Below, one piece after another: positions 1 through 10,922 of a stretch of 64,000 bases of DNA. The stretch's first letter is position 1, and each line of letters opens with the position of its first letter. Origin of the DNA: Arcuatula senhousia (Eukaryota > Mollusca > Bivalvia > Mytilida > Mytilidae); contig OZ020307.1 in assembly GCA_963971305.1 (NCBI GenBank), forward strand, positions 1,005,501 through 1,069,500, written 5' to 3'. Under the pieces are notes generated by a model that worked only from the letters and a program-made list of their open reading frames with translations, ran no database searches and was not told the origin of the DNA. The translations under genes and the position numbers were made by a program.

Positions 1-35
1 ACGGTGGTCATATCAGTACCACAAAAATACGATAA

Positions 36-165
36 AAGAGACTAGTACTTATCTTTTTGATGTTTTCTCTTCTTTGTTTAAGTAGGGGGTCTATCTGTGA
101 CTATTATAGGACTGGAATTGTATGCATTTTATTAAGACCATGTGTCAATTGCAGACCGCGAGCAG
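36..165 (+). repeat. Dispersed repeat A, truncated copy
   Basis: Matches the middle of the repeat seen at 17499-17862 (the stretch around ctatctgtgacta followed by an A/T-rich run and a GCGAGCAG block). It stops abruptly where Penelope-derived sequence begins. Confidence 0.6.
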
Positions 166-625
166 CATACCTATTTCTCAACTTTTTCGATTTGCCAGAG
201 CTTGTACAAACTTTTCAGATTCTTTTATTAGACAGCGCTGTCTCCGTGACCGACTGTTATACAGATGTAACAAGAAAATATACTAGAAAATACGTCTCAT
301 ACGGTTTGTTAAAAAACCTACCTTCGTTATAAGCCATTTGTGGAAAAATTCACAATTAGGTTGAACGTATTGGTAAGTGTTTGTTATGATCAGTGTTTTA
401 CTGATTGTTGTACTGAGATTATCAGCTTATTTTCTCTATTTTGTCTGCGCAATCGTGTTGAGTTTTGTGTTACTGAGATGGAGATTTAGCGCGCCATAAA
501 ACCTGATTTTACCCACCATTTCATTTGAAATGCCTGTACCAAGTCAGGACCATATCGATCTATGACTATTTCAGCTTTACTTCCATGTTTTGTCTTTTCT
601 CTGAGACATTGATCTTGATCCTCGA
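166..625 (+). pseudogene. Naiad Penelope-like element, 3' fragment
   Basis: The translation around 170-240 (AYLFLNFFDLPELVQTF) aligns with the C-terminal part of the reverse transcriptase of the larger element at 30668-34030 (VYISQLIRYARAC region). After it come a short linker and a 3' untranslated stretch (about 480-620, with CGCCATAAAACCTG and TGCCTGTACCAAGTCAGGACC) that occurs in the same order in the larger element. The copy is 5'-truncated and full of stops. Confidence 0.65.
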
Positions 626-1046
626 AGTTCGGTTATTTTGCTATAATCCTTATCTTTTTTTGCGTCCCGTAACTGATAAAAAATTGAAAGAGGAGTATAA
701 GGCGTGATTTAACATGGTTTAACCCAATATTTTTTTGAATGAATTTACCTAATTAGAATCATTGCAATATGCAATATTATTTTGACAGAACTGCCTAAAG
801 GATTGGCCAGAATTTTGCTGACTTGGCGTAGGTAATTCTGTTCTTAAAACCTATTTTGGAATCCTCTGGATTTATCATAAGAAGTAATGCTTCCAAAATA
901 TTCGAAGCTGCAATCTGATTTGCCAATTCAAAAGGTCATAAGAACAGAAATAGAATAGGATGTCTTCAGATCTACCAAGTACAATTGATAGATCTGATTT
1001 TAATCAGATAGGTCTATGATTTTAAAAATGTTAAATAGAAAATAAA
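626..1046. other. No feature recognised
   Basis: AT-rich sequence with no long ORF, no clear repeat match inside the window and no splice-site pair. Confidence 0.5.
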
Positions 1047-1425
1047 GAGATGTGGAATAAGTGTACGCGACACAGCCAACAATTAAACGGCAATTTAGAA
1101 AAACCACAATGGACAACCGCCAGCAGCCTTCAACGAGGCCATTTGGCACTACTCGCGGTTATGCAATTGGCCCATGGTCTAAATAAGATGCATATAATTC
1201 AAATCCAGCCCTGAAATAGTCACAGATAGACCCCCTTCTTAAACAAGGAACAGAAAACATCAAAAAGACAAGTACAAACGAAAGCTTTGTCAAGGATTCC
1301 TGGCTTAGGACAGGCACATGTAATATGTGGCGGGGTTAAACTAGTTTTTTGGGCCCAACCTTCCCCCTATCAATATTCCTAGACAAAGCACAAAAACTAA
1401 ACACACAATAAAAATCAAATCGATC
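1047..1425 (-). repeat. Dispersed repeat A copy
   Basis: Reverse-complement copy starting at the conserved end (gatgtggaataagtgtacgc) and running through GGGCCCAA and the A-rich tail with cacaaaaactaaacacac. Closely similar to copies at 17499, 39009 and 43007. Confidence 0.75.
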
Positions 1426-2755
1426 AAAGCCAGATCATAAGTTACTTTTTTGACTATATGTATGTCAAATATATAGGTTTTTTTCTAGCATTTATGGTAA
1501 GTTTTGCCTTTTCCTTTGCGCTTTGTCTTTACCATGTCCTGTCTTTTCATGCTGGCCAAGGCCATATTTCATTTGTCACCAAAGTTTGGTGTTTTTTTAT
1601 ATTTTAGTTAATGAACCTGTTTCAAATCTAAAATTTTAAAGGGACAATTTGTACATCTTATAGATGCATAGAATTTTGTCCTTTCCGTACTACCTTAACA
1701 AATATTTGTTTTAACAAAGGTATCATTATATTTATAATACTTACTTGGCAACAAATACGACTGGCAGAAACAATAGCAGCCATATAATTGTAGATGAAAG
1801 ATTCATGGTACTCAGAAGTACAACTGAAAAAATAATGCACTAGATTAGCATTGTTTTTTTTTTATATTCATGATACTGTTTTTTAAATTTTTTAAAGGTT
1901 TTTATTTGAATTGCTAGTTTGATGATATAAAATCGATTCAATATGCACTTTTGAAAACAATGCTTTATTTGATCTTATCCTATTTATTTATCGACATATA
2001 CACTGACAAAATAACACGCTTAGTAGCTTTTCTACTCATTTATCAAACGGTAATTTAAAACAAAAAATATGAACACCTTCATATGAATTGACAACGTACC
2101 ATTTTGTCTAAATGTTACAACGATTTAATTTTATCTTCCATTTGGACCTGTTATCTGAATCACAGGGGATCTAAAGATATTTAAAATGATTCATTACGAA
2201 GATGGTTTCTCATTGAACAAAATGTTAAAGCGTTATTGAATCTTAGATGATGTATGCATAGCACACAATACCAATTGAACCAAAGAACTAGGCATTAATG
2301 GTAAGACCTCTATTTTTGCTACACTCAATCGGACTTGCTATCTATTACTAATCCATATCCTCTTTAAATCTTTTATAAACAAAAAATTCGAAGAGGTGCA
2401 ATATTTGTTATATATATATATATGAACCTGAACTACACAAACATCCATACAATACATGGTATATAAATAAACCATTATCGTGTTTTACAACAGAATTGCC
2501 AATGTCATAGATCGGTCATTTCATTCCTCGGCCTTTCTGTTCGTGCAAATATGAAGACATTTCATATCTCTATTTAACTAAACCAAATACATTCTAAGCA
2601 GGGCTTTATCCAAATATACCCCTTAACCTCTTGAAGGTCCGCTAACTTCAATACTGACGGAAATTAAATTTGGCCTAAAAAAATCGATTGTTGTTATTCC
2701 TAAAGAACTCGAAAGATTTGATAGAAATTCTTAACTCTGAAATAAGTTGGCACAG
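1426..2755. other. No gene recognised; short TA microsatellite
   Basis: Low-complexity AT-rich DNA. A short (TA)n run sits at about 2409-2424. No coding signal stands out on either strand. Confidence 0.5.
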
Positions 2756-3371
2756 CTGATTAAACGTTGCTTTAAAAAAAGGAACGGAAATCGAAGCTAC
2801 GAAATTCTCAGAAAAACAACAAATATAAAGAGGCCAGATAATCGACATGCTCAGCGTTCTAATTGACAACACATTTGTACAGTTCTGTTGACGTGTTTTT
2901 CTGCAAACTATCAGCATTCCAATGCACACTCAATATGCTTCTGTACTTGCTGGTGTGTTTTTCAATCATATGAAATAGACTTTTACGATGACTTTTAATC
3001 CAAAAAAAATCATAGACTAGCTCTGCCCTTTAACTGTACTTCCGTTATATTTATGATGCCCTTTCTCTGAACAATCCAAGTTTCGTTACTTTCTTCATCT
3101 CATATATACCAAGGAATTGAGATAAAAGAACATTGCTAGTTCTAGAAAGTGATCTTTTTACTTAGATCTACATCTCGAAATAGACACTTAAGAAAGACTT
3201 TCAACAAAATTATATGACAAACCTGGTGCTTTCAAACTTCCAATTGCAATTTTCTTTTATTGTGAAGCAACATTCCGGCCGGTCCAGCTTAAATTTAATC
3301 ATCACAACGTTTTTGTTATCCCAGAGCTTTGTGACATTCATTGATTTCCTTGCTAGAGCGTTACGCTTCGG

Positions 3372-3764
3372 AATATGAATAACAACAAAGATTCAGACAA
3401 TAAATTTTGCTACGCCTGACGCGCGTTTCGTCTATTCAAGACTCATCAAATGCGCTCTACCAAACGTTGAAAATGCCAAACACTATATGACTATGAAGAG
3501 CATAGAATAATACTAAAAAATGTCGAACTAAAAACCAATTAACAACTAAGACCAACCTATTTCTGGGCTAGGAAGAGCCTTAGGGTTTTGACAATATAGG
3601 AATTTGAACGGCTAATTTTTTATTTGTTCGTCAATACAAAAAGTGTTGATGCCGGAGCGGGCTAACCTCGGGGAATTAAAACTCCATCAGCAGCGCTAAC
3701 TGCACGGATGTTAGAAATATGAATAACAACAAAGTTCAACACAATAAATTTTACTAGGCCTGAC
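3372..3764 (-). mobile_element. HHR-A short ribozyme-bearing repeat (partial dimer)
   Basis: A 44-bp block (gaataacaacaaag to cctgac) occurs at 3377-3420 and again at 3721-3764, a period of 344 bp, so one whole unit plus the start of a second is present. The second block stops three bases past the predicted ribozyme cleavage site. Other copies of the same family lie at 15251, 21381 and 26500. Short retroelements with hammerhead ribozymes as tandem units are called retrozymes; assigning this family to them is inference. Confidence 0.6.
3407..3461 (-). ncRNA. Hammerhead ribozyme, degenerate (HHR-A copy 1)
   Basis: Read on the minus strand, the order is a core UUGAUGA (consensus CUGAUGA with C3 changed to U), stem II GUCU-UGAAU-AGAC, GAAA, a minimal stem III CGCGCG, the cleavage triplet GUC, then AGGCG. 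In this copy the 5' arm of stem I (GCAUU) no longer pairs with AGGCG. The predicted cut lies between 3418 and 3417. Probably inactive. Confidence 0.65.
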
Positions 3765-4308
3765 CAAAATTTCTAGCTAATACAGGTTTGTTATCTTCAA
3801 TTTAGAATTTTTCATGGAAGAAATCTTGGACTCATATACAAATATGGGATTTCTATCTCTCAGGTGACTACAGATGTTTGTTTGTAATAGGGTTTTATTT
3901 TATTCTCCTTTACCGGTTTTGACACGCTGAATTGACCGTTAACAACGCGATGGATGTGTTGTAATAAGCAGGAACTGTTTACCTTTCCGGAAGCACCTAA
4001 ATGTTCTCTCGTTACAATCTGTGATCTCGTTGTTGATTGCTTTTCAGTTTCACTTGTGTTGCATTCTTCGTGCTGTTCTCCTTTGTGTAAACTAGTATTG
4101 TCTTTGATCTGTCGGACATTTGACATCATAAAAAAAATTAAGATTTTTCACATGGTCGACCAAGATTGCCAAATGTTTGATTTTCAAAATGGTCATATAT
4201 TTGCCACCTTTCTCAGGTTTGCCTTTCTCCTTTCTTTATTTGTCTTTTTTTTCTTAAACATAGGAAGTAAATCTACGAAGTTCGGAAGTTTTGTTATTAC
4301 CTTTATAA

Positions 4309-5214
4309 TGAGGAGACACTGGGTATATTTTTGAGAACTCGTAAAGAGGATCAAATGAATGGATTCATTTCTCGAATGGGACGTGATAAGTCATCGGAGT
4401 ACAAAAATATACAAAAAAGAGACGATCTTTGTTTTAAATTAATAATTTCCCTTACCTCGGAGGTAACACATCTACATAATTGGCATATCGTATGCAAAGG
4501 CTTGTACTATTAAAAATAATAGATGATCCCCTTGCCATCCCTGTCGTGGTCGACATCCGTGAGTTACTTTTGGACACTCAGATCGGAATGAAAGAGGGAT
4601 GTTTGTTGGTCATTAAACCTTTAACACACCATTGTTTATATGCCTTATCAGGTCTGAAAATTCTGAACTCGGGTTTCTTTGGTATGGCTTTGTTTGTTTT
4701 TTTTTTAATTTCTATAATCATACATAGGTTGATCATTCCAGCTCAATTGTTACCGTGAATTAGTTGCATCATTTGTTTTTTTTTTGTTGCATGGTGTTTC
4801 TGAGATTTACATTTAGTTCTACTCGTTTGATTTAAACCCCTGTTTCTTCATTCAATAGATTACATGTATGCGTAATATTTCAACATATCTAAATAAAAAA
4901 AGGCTTTGAAAAAAACCTCTTCAATTTATCATTTAACGAATCCTCTTAACAAGTTTGATTGGTTACAGCCATACAGTCTCGGTCAATTCGAGCTTTAATT
5001 GTAGATAGATAAATACAAAATACCAAAGCGGTTAATTTTGTTATGCTATGTAGGCATTTTAAGAAATGATATCTTAAAGAAAGAATACGCCCTACATTAA
5101 AAAAAAATAATCTATTACAGAAAGACAAAAAACAAAATATATGACAAACCAACATCTTCATGATGTTATCTGTGTTATTTCTTGTGTGAAGACTGAAACC
5201 GAGGAGCAATAGAG
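4309..5214. other. No gene recognised
   Basis: Short ORFs of 60-92 codons only, without recognisable domains. Poly-T tracts are frequent. Confidence 0.45.
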
Positions 5215-5425
5215 CTCTGTGTAAGCAATTTTTGTGTCAGACGTGACACTCTGCTAAAGACCCACAAGCTCTGGAATAATGAATCAAATGTGATACGTAA
5301 ACTCACTTAGCTCATCGGACGGAATGTTGCTCCACAAGAAAGGAATGTTAACATTGAAGTCGTCACGTTTGTAATTAAGATTTGCTGTAAGATTTTGGTC
5401 GTTCATTGGAAGCTTTCAAACAATT
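5215..5425 (-). pseudogene. Naiad reverse transcriptase fragment
   Basis: The minus-strand translation contains HYSRACGSL and a relic of the block equivalent to FPFLCSNIPSA at 35455-35490. It is a short, stop-containing piece of the reverse transcriptase C-terminal region. Confidence 0.55.
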
Positions 5426-5518
5426 TTATCAAACATATATTCGGATAAATAATTATGCTTAGAGAAGCTCTAACAAACTACAAATAACAAAACGGGTAAT
5501 TTGGCTATGCTGTATATA

Positions 5519-6550
5519 TGTCGTGTACATGTTATTATTTTGTACAAGTTATAACCTGTATGAAAAATTTGTACAAGTTATTACTTGTATGATGACATCG
5601 TACAAGTTATAACCTGTACAAGTTCAGTTGTACAAGTAATAACTTGTACGGAAATTTTTGAAGAAAAAATAATAAATTGTACAACTCTTCAATGATTCTA
5701 ACTGTGTAGGTCTGTTGGATTTAGTTTGACTCTATTTCAAGGACTTCAAATTTTTAGGTTTAATTTGGTATTTTTTATCATGGATTTTTAAATTGTGCCG
5801 CATAAACATATTTCACATCTCATTATTTTCTATAGTGTAAAGAGGTGTCTCCCTTTTCAGCTGATATCTTATCAAATAGCTATATCCTGATTAATTCTTG
5901 AGTTATGTATTTTGTCCGAAAATTTGCTATATTCAAGCCAAAACGATATAGAATTTTGGGACAAATTTGTGAATTTTTTTTTATAAATTCATCCATAATA
6001 GCTATGCTAAGATATCTTCTGAAATGCGAGCAAACTCCTACAACAATATCCAGAAGAGAAATAAAGTATGACTTACCTGCAACATTTATACAGTCACAGA
6101 ACAACACATTTACAAGCGAATCTTGAAAAGTAATTTGACTTCAAATATATTTTTCTTTATTATAAAGACTTGAAATAACTCAAGAACTTTGTACTTAACA
6201 CTAAATATTTATTCACAATAGCTGATATATTCTCATGGCCAAGTTAACCTTTTAATCTATAAACTGTTCTTAAAAAATAACTGTTTATTTTCCAACAGTT
6301 TATTGATAAATACAATTTGACCATATTGTAAGGTTGCTTCCTAGCTTTTGAACATATTTCTTATATTATTTTACAGTTAAGCCCTTGTACAAGTTATTAT
6401 TTTTTCATGAACAATTTCCGTACAAGTTATTACTTGTACAACTGCGTTTGTACAGGTTATAACTTGTATGATGCCATCATACAAGTAATAACTTGTACGA
6501 TTTTTTCATACAAGTTATAACTTGTACAAAATAATAACATGTACACGACA
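5519..6550. mobile_element. Palindromic non-autonomous DNA element with TA flanks
   Basis: The ends TGTCGTGTACATG and CATGTACACGACA are exact inverted repeats, and the similarity continues for about 165 bp on each side (5519-5690 and 6380-6550). Within each arm the near-palindrome GTACAAGTTATAACTTGTAC occurs about four times in variant form (TTATAA, TTATTA or TAATAA centres, CTTGTA/CTTGTAC ends). TA lies on both sides (5517-5518 and 6551-6552), as for Tc1/mariner-type insertion. No transposase ORF is present between the arms. Confidence 0.75.
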
Positions 6551-6552
6551 TA

Positions 6553-6590
6553 TGTATATTTCAAGGAGTAACCTTTCATCAGCAACCTTT
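6553..6590 (-). ncRNA. Hammerhead ribozyme split by an insertion (HHR-B copy a)
   Basis: On the minus strand this piece gives GUUG, CUGAUGA, stem II AAGG-UUACU-CCUU (perfect 4 bp), GAAA and the 5' arm of stem III. The other half (5496-5516, minus strand UAUACAGC) supplies the 3' arm of stem III, the NUH triplet AUA and the stem I partner CAGC. All conserved core bases are present, but the 1-kb element 5519-6550 separates the halves inside stem III. Confidence 0.65.
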
Positions 6591-6897
6591 GAATCACAAC
6601 ATTGGAAGATTAAAACCCAAAGGTATTGAACAACGAAAAGTACTCGAAACCAAAAAAATTCGAACAGGGATCACCGAGGATATCGACTATGCCCAGTACA
6701 AGGAAAGAAACTTGACAATTTAGAATTAAATCAACGGAAGTTTCAACGACAAAATAATATTAAATTTAATTGGTAAATTCGTGTCAGACAAGTCTGACAA
6801 CCAGGCTTGTGATTACTCTCGGGGACCTCTGGTCCACAAGCAGCGGTTATCGACCAAGTGGTTTCAAAATACAAATACCGAAACTGGTAATTTGGTT

Positions 6898-6942
6898 GTG
6901 CTGTATATGCATATTTCAATGCGTAACCTCGCATCAGCAGCG
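6898..6942 (-). ncRNA. Hammerhead ribozyme, mutated (HHR-B copy b)
   Basis: Minus strand: GCUG, CUGAUGC (A9 changed to C), a weakened stem II (GAGG-UUACG-CAUU), GAAA, stem III AUAU-GC-AUAU, triplet AUA, CAGC. Stem I (GCUG/CAGC) and stem III pair, but the core change probably abolishes cutting. Confidence 0.6.
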
Positions 6943-6994
6943 TTTGAATCAAAACATATGAAGGTCAAAACCTAATAGTATTGAACAACGCAAA

Positions 6995-7176
6995 TAAAGG
7001 TAATAACAAAACTACCGAACTTGAATGATCAATCTCATAGTCCAGAGAAAATGACAAAAACGAATCAGTCATACCGGAGAATTGGAAGATCGCAATGGTC
7101 CTGACTTGGTACAGGCATTTCAAACGAAATGATGGGTTAAACCAGGTTTTATGGCGCCAAACCTCCCTCTTCCATT
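6995..7176 (-). mobile_element. Naiad 3'-end insertion with 7-bp target duplication
   Basis: Nearly identical to 30668-30850, the 3' untranslated end of the large Naiad element. It is flanked by acgcaaa at 6988-6994 and 7177-7183, consistent with a heavily 5'-truncated retroinsertion into the HHR-B unit. Confidence 0.7.
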
Positions 7177-7452
7177 ACGCAAAATTATTGAAACCAAAAA
7201 AGTTCGAACAGGGATGCCAAAATCAGCACCGACGATATCGACCATGTGCAGTAAAAGGAGAGAAACCTGGTGTTTAAAAAAATTAAGAATTAAACAAACG
7301 GAAGTTTCAACGACAAAATAATATTAGATTTAATTGGTAAATTCGTGTCAGACAAGTCTGAAAACCAGGTTTGTGATTACCCTCGGGGTATTCTGGTTCA
7401 CCAGCACCGGTTATCGACCCAGTGGATTCAAAATACAAATACCAAAATCTCA

Positions 7453-8655
7453 CTTTACTCGAAATTGAAAGATATCATGTTAAAAAACCTAACAATAAAA
7501 AGAAAGATTGTTAGTTTTACAACATAATAATCCCATGTGTACATGTGTGTGCTTTGATCACTATTTAAACTTCAAATCATCATACCCAGAACTTTGTGTT
7601 GAAAATGTTTTTTTATTATTTTACACCTAATAGTCAAATTTGGTTGAGCGCTTGATTTGAAATCGTATATACAGCTACACACAGTCCTACCTATTTTTTC
7701 CGAATAAAATCCCAGCTTTGCTTTATTACATTTCAGTAACGGGTTGTCTGTCCTTGTTCTACAACTCCCCAGTTACTCTGTACTTAAAAAATATATACAG
7801 TATATATATACTATTCTAAATATAGAAACTCACCTTTTATAGTTTGAAGCTGGAGACCCTTAACAATTTGTTTTAAAATTATTCAAAAGAGGTTATTTCT
7901 GTCTCCCCTGGATTGGCCAAATTATATTTTATCTGACATTTCAATCTGAAGACATTTTTTCATGTGGTATAAAGTGATGGCATCAGTTCGTAATTATAAG
8001 TGATGTTTTATTAAGTTTTTGGCATTTTAAACAAAACAAATATTGTTATTCTCTTTAACAACCATTTTACGCTTCATACAAATATGTTACACCGAATACT
8101 TGTTTTCAGATAGCATCTTTTTTACACTTAAAGACAATCATGATTAATGAATGATAATTCAGTTTCTGCAATAAAATTGTCGATAAACGTACTTATTTTC
8201 TGATAGTTCAAATAAGAAAAGCCCTTACAATTCATACAGTTAACAAAGTTTTGCTTAGCTGGTACGGTAAATTAAATATGATTAGAACAATGTATTTGCT
8301 TTCTGAATCACCAAGTATAGAGTTTTATCTGTTCTTTATGAAAATGGATCTTTGGCTTAAACAAAAAGACCCAAACAAAAATCATCTAATTCAGAATTTT
8401 ATAATGCTCGCAGTTGCAAAGATACCAATTTGCTCTAAACAATAATATCATAACCTAAAGACGTGACGCTGAATTAATCGTCCCGAAAAAAGTTCATTCC
8501 TAAAAGACGCATAAAAAACATTTAAAAAGACAAATAAAACTATTAGGGACTAAAAGGAATTTTGAATATCAAAAGTCCAGAAGGGACATACAAAACTAAT
8601 CAACACAATGAGAACACCTAGAAGACTTCTAAAAAACAGCAACCATCAGGGCGAA
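7453..8655. other. No gene recognised
   Basis: AT-rich DNA with a short TA microsatellite near 7790-7815. Two ORFs of about 60 codons have no recognisable features. Confidence 0.45.
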
Positions 8656-8659
8656 TTAA

Positions 8660-8845
8660 AGTCGTAAAGAAATTGCAAGGCCTTTAAAGGCTAACCTTTG
8701 GTATTTTCCAGACGAAAGCATACTAGAGTACTAATAAAAGGACGACACATGAAGGAGTGCCAGTTGGTGTGTTGTAGTAGTTTCATAAAAATATCTGACA
8801 AACACTTCAACAAAACAAATGATTCAGGCATTGAACTGTTGTCTT
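8660..8845 (+). repeat. Dispersed repeat D, copy 1
   Basis: Shares an ordered series of words with 14935-15110 (tttaaagcc/tttaaaggc, aaacgaaagc, ggacaacaca, gtagcagtagtttc, tctgacaaacacttcaa), so the two are divergent copies of one element of unknown type. Confidence 0.45.
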
Positions 8846-8901
8846 TTTTAAATCTTTCACTCTCTCTCCATCATGGGGATAGTGATATAAAGGACTAGAG
8901 C

Positions 8902-9343
8902 CACGAACCCCCATAATTGGCCCTGTTAATACTCAAATATCAAAATTTGTGTATGTATAGCTGGATATCTGTGCTAAAAGAAAAAGATTCGATTATGGTG
9001 TATAAACGAATTTTCAAGTACCCTAACCCTTCAAAAATAGCCTAAATCAGTGATTTTTCCCTTTTTAGCCAAAATGACTTGTTTTTCATGGGCGAGGGGT
9101 GGCGCCCATGTCATTTTCATCATAAACCTGGTGGAAAATTGTAAAATTTAGCTGAAATTAGCATATTTTCAATTTTAGCGTCACTTTATGACGTCATTAC
9201 AACGTCACAAGTACAGAAAACTGTAAATTAATTGTGTTTTGTAACAAGTAATCATTCTAGACTACTTGGCCACAAAATTCTTATCTAACAAATGAATTTG
9301 AAAAAAAAATGGCCCAATTTAGGACCAAATATGAGGGTTCGTT
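8902..9343. repeat. Possible terminal-inverted-repeat element
   Basis: The left end CACGAACCCCCATAATTGG and the reverse complement of the right end (AACGAACCCTCATATTTGG) match at about 15 of 19 positions. Internal sequence includes ATGACGTCAT- and CGTCAC-type words. No target duplication could be fixed, so this is tentative. Confidence 0.3.
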
Positions 9344-10290
9344 TCGTCAAATCTGACAAACAATGTATGACAAACCAACTTCTATATTCATCTTAGAGGT
9401 AAAAACCCCGTATTTGTCTATGGTCGCATGATAAATTCGACAATAACAAGATAAAAATATAACCTTTTGTCATAAATACAATTTATAAGAGAGAGTTTGA
9501 CACTTTTCACCTTTTCACTGCCAAAGATTTTGAATTTTTCAATGCGACGTAGACTTATGACGTTGCCGATATCGACCGTCAATCTGTCATTTGCCAGCCA
9601 TAACGTCGACAACAAAATGCGTGATATTCTTTACTACGATTTAATTTTGAAGTCGCATTGTGGCTTCATTATTCCAACGATTAACATGAAAATTTGCAGA
9701 TTGGTTCTCCTATCTCCATTCTTTCTCTTGGTGTATCTTTAGCCATGTATCTTGAGAAATAGAGTAATGCGTGGATTTGTAAATTATAAAAATGTTCTAA
9801 GTTGCTTGTGACATCAGGAAAAGACGGAACTTATCAGTATTGGTTATTTAGATGTTGTAAGTCTTAGAAATGCCAATCCATGTGTACAAAAAAAAACAAA
9901 TTTGAACAAGCTGCGTTTAAGCATTCATACAAATGGAAGACGTAAACCCCAAATATTTTAAAATTTGTTTGACGTTATTGACGTTTTGATGTTTATTTTA
10001 TTGCAACAAAACTATAGATGCATGTTGAATAATTTGAAACTACATCAAAGGGATCATTTTGTAGCATTTTGCTTTACCGCACACTTTTTATTTCTATTTC
10101 AAGAACTTTCTTGAAAATAAACTCCATCACTTTCTAGATTGTCATTAAAAAATGAAATATGATTATTCATCTATACAATTTTATTTTATTACTTATGAAA
10201 TACAAGTCAAGTACATTATATAACATCTAAGAAATAAATCATCTGGCGCCTGCACTATAAGTGTAATTCATTGTACTACATGTTTAACTG
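9344..10290. other. No gene recognised
   Basis: Two overlapping opposite-strand ORFs of 65-81 codons (9418-9742) have no recognisable domain. The rest is AT-rich. Confidence 0.4.
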
Positions 10291-10922
10291 TCAAAACTCT
10301 ATACAATCGTTGTGTTGCCGGACACATTTTGTGTGTAGACCTTTGCTGCACAAAGTACAAACAGTTCGACTTCTCCGTCTGACCCCGCCGGTGTACCGAC
10401 CAGAACAGCCACAACAGTCCTTTTCTTTCTAACCAGGTAGAGTCCTAACGGAGATAATACTTGCCCTGCGATTTCCTTGTCGTGGTGGTGGATTAGGCTG
10501 TAAGCTGGCCAAACTTTCAATTACATCCTGTATAAATCTGAGCCTACACTTTACGGGTGTATCTGCGGTGTTTTTTTTTCATACAGAATGTAAGCGTTAT
10601 GTAGGATTCTACTGAAGAGATAAAGAATTATCTTTTTCCACGGTTTTTTATGTTTTCTTTGTCCACCGTAGGCTTTCATTAACGCATCGGTCATGTCAAC
10701 ACCACCCATGTTTTTATTGTAAGTGTTCACTATTTTAGGGCGTCCAGACGGCAATTCTTGAGCGGGCAATAATGTACTCAGCATACGAACAGGTTTCTTC
10801 CCCTCACCGTCTCTGAAAGCTCCACATAACATTTTTCCTTTCCTCATATAAACCGGATTGGTAGGTGTCGGATCAGCGTTTTTTTATAGTATTTGGCATT
10901 TGGCGATTTTTTCTTAAAGTTC

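Larger units (their letters stand above)
2760..4308 (+). pseudogene. Decayed Naiad Penelope-like element interrupted by HHR-A
   Basis: Nucleotides 2850-3370 parallel the reverse transcriptase fragment at 35037-35600 (a relic of the IPMGTNCAPMLADLF block followed by the relic of a YIDD block near 3045). After the HHR-A insertion (3372-3764) the alignment resumes at about 3790 (catggaagaaatc) and runs through the same 3' untranslated sequence found at 35640-35970 and 26756-27010. The very end (4260-4308, aagttcggaagttttgtta) matches the 3' end of the element at 30668. Multiple stops and frameshifts make it nonfunctional. Confidence 0.65.
5475..7452 (-). mobile_element. HHR-B ribozyme-bearing repeat array
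   Basis: Tandem units with a 355-bp period: the mark gaatc after the ribozyme is at 6591 and at 6946. Each unit contains a ribozyme fold, a stretch with ATATCGAC and AAGGAAAGAAAC, and the palindrome GTCAGACAAGTCTGAC (6782-6797 and 7347-7362, the second with one change). The unit after 6950 contains a 182-bp Naiad tail insertion (6995-7176). The first ribozyme is split by the palindromic element 5519-6550. The array stops at 7452 just before the next ribozyme would begin. Confidence 0.65.

Noticed and set aside
4480..4758. 92-codon ORF with a hydrophobic end
   Set aside because: Hydrophobic stretch comes from a poly-T tract; no splice sites or homologous features.
5519..5690. CRISPR-like regularly spaced repeats
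   Set aside because: Repeats are palindromic, adjacent, mirrored at both ends of one element, and the genome is eukaryotic.
5880..6126. Opposite-strand ORF pair inside the palindromic element
   Set aside because: Short, overlapping and unlike any transposase.
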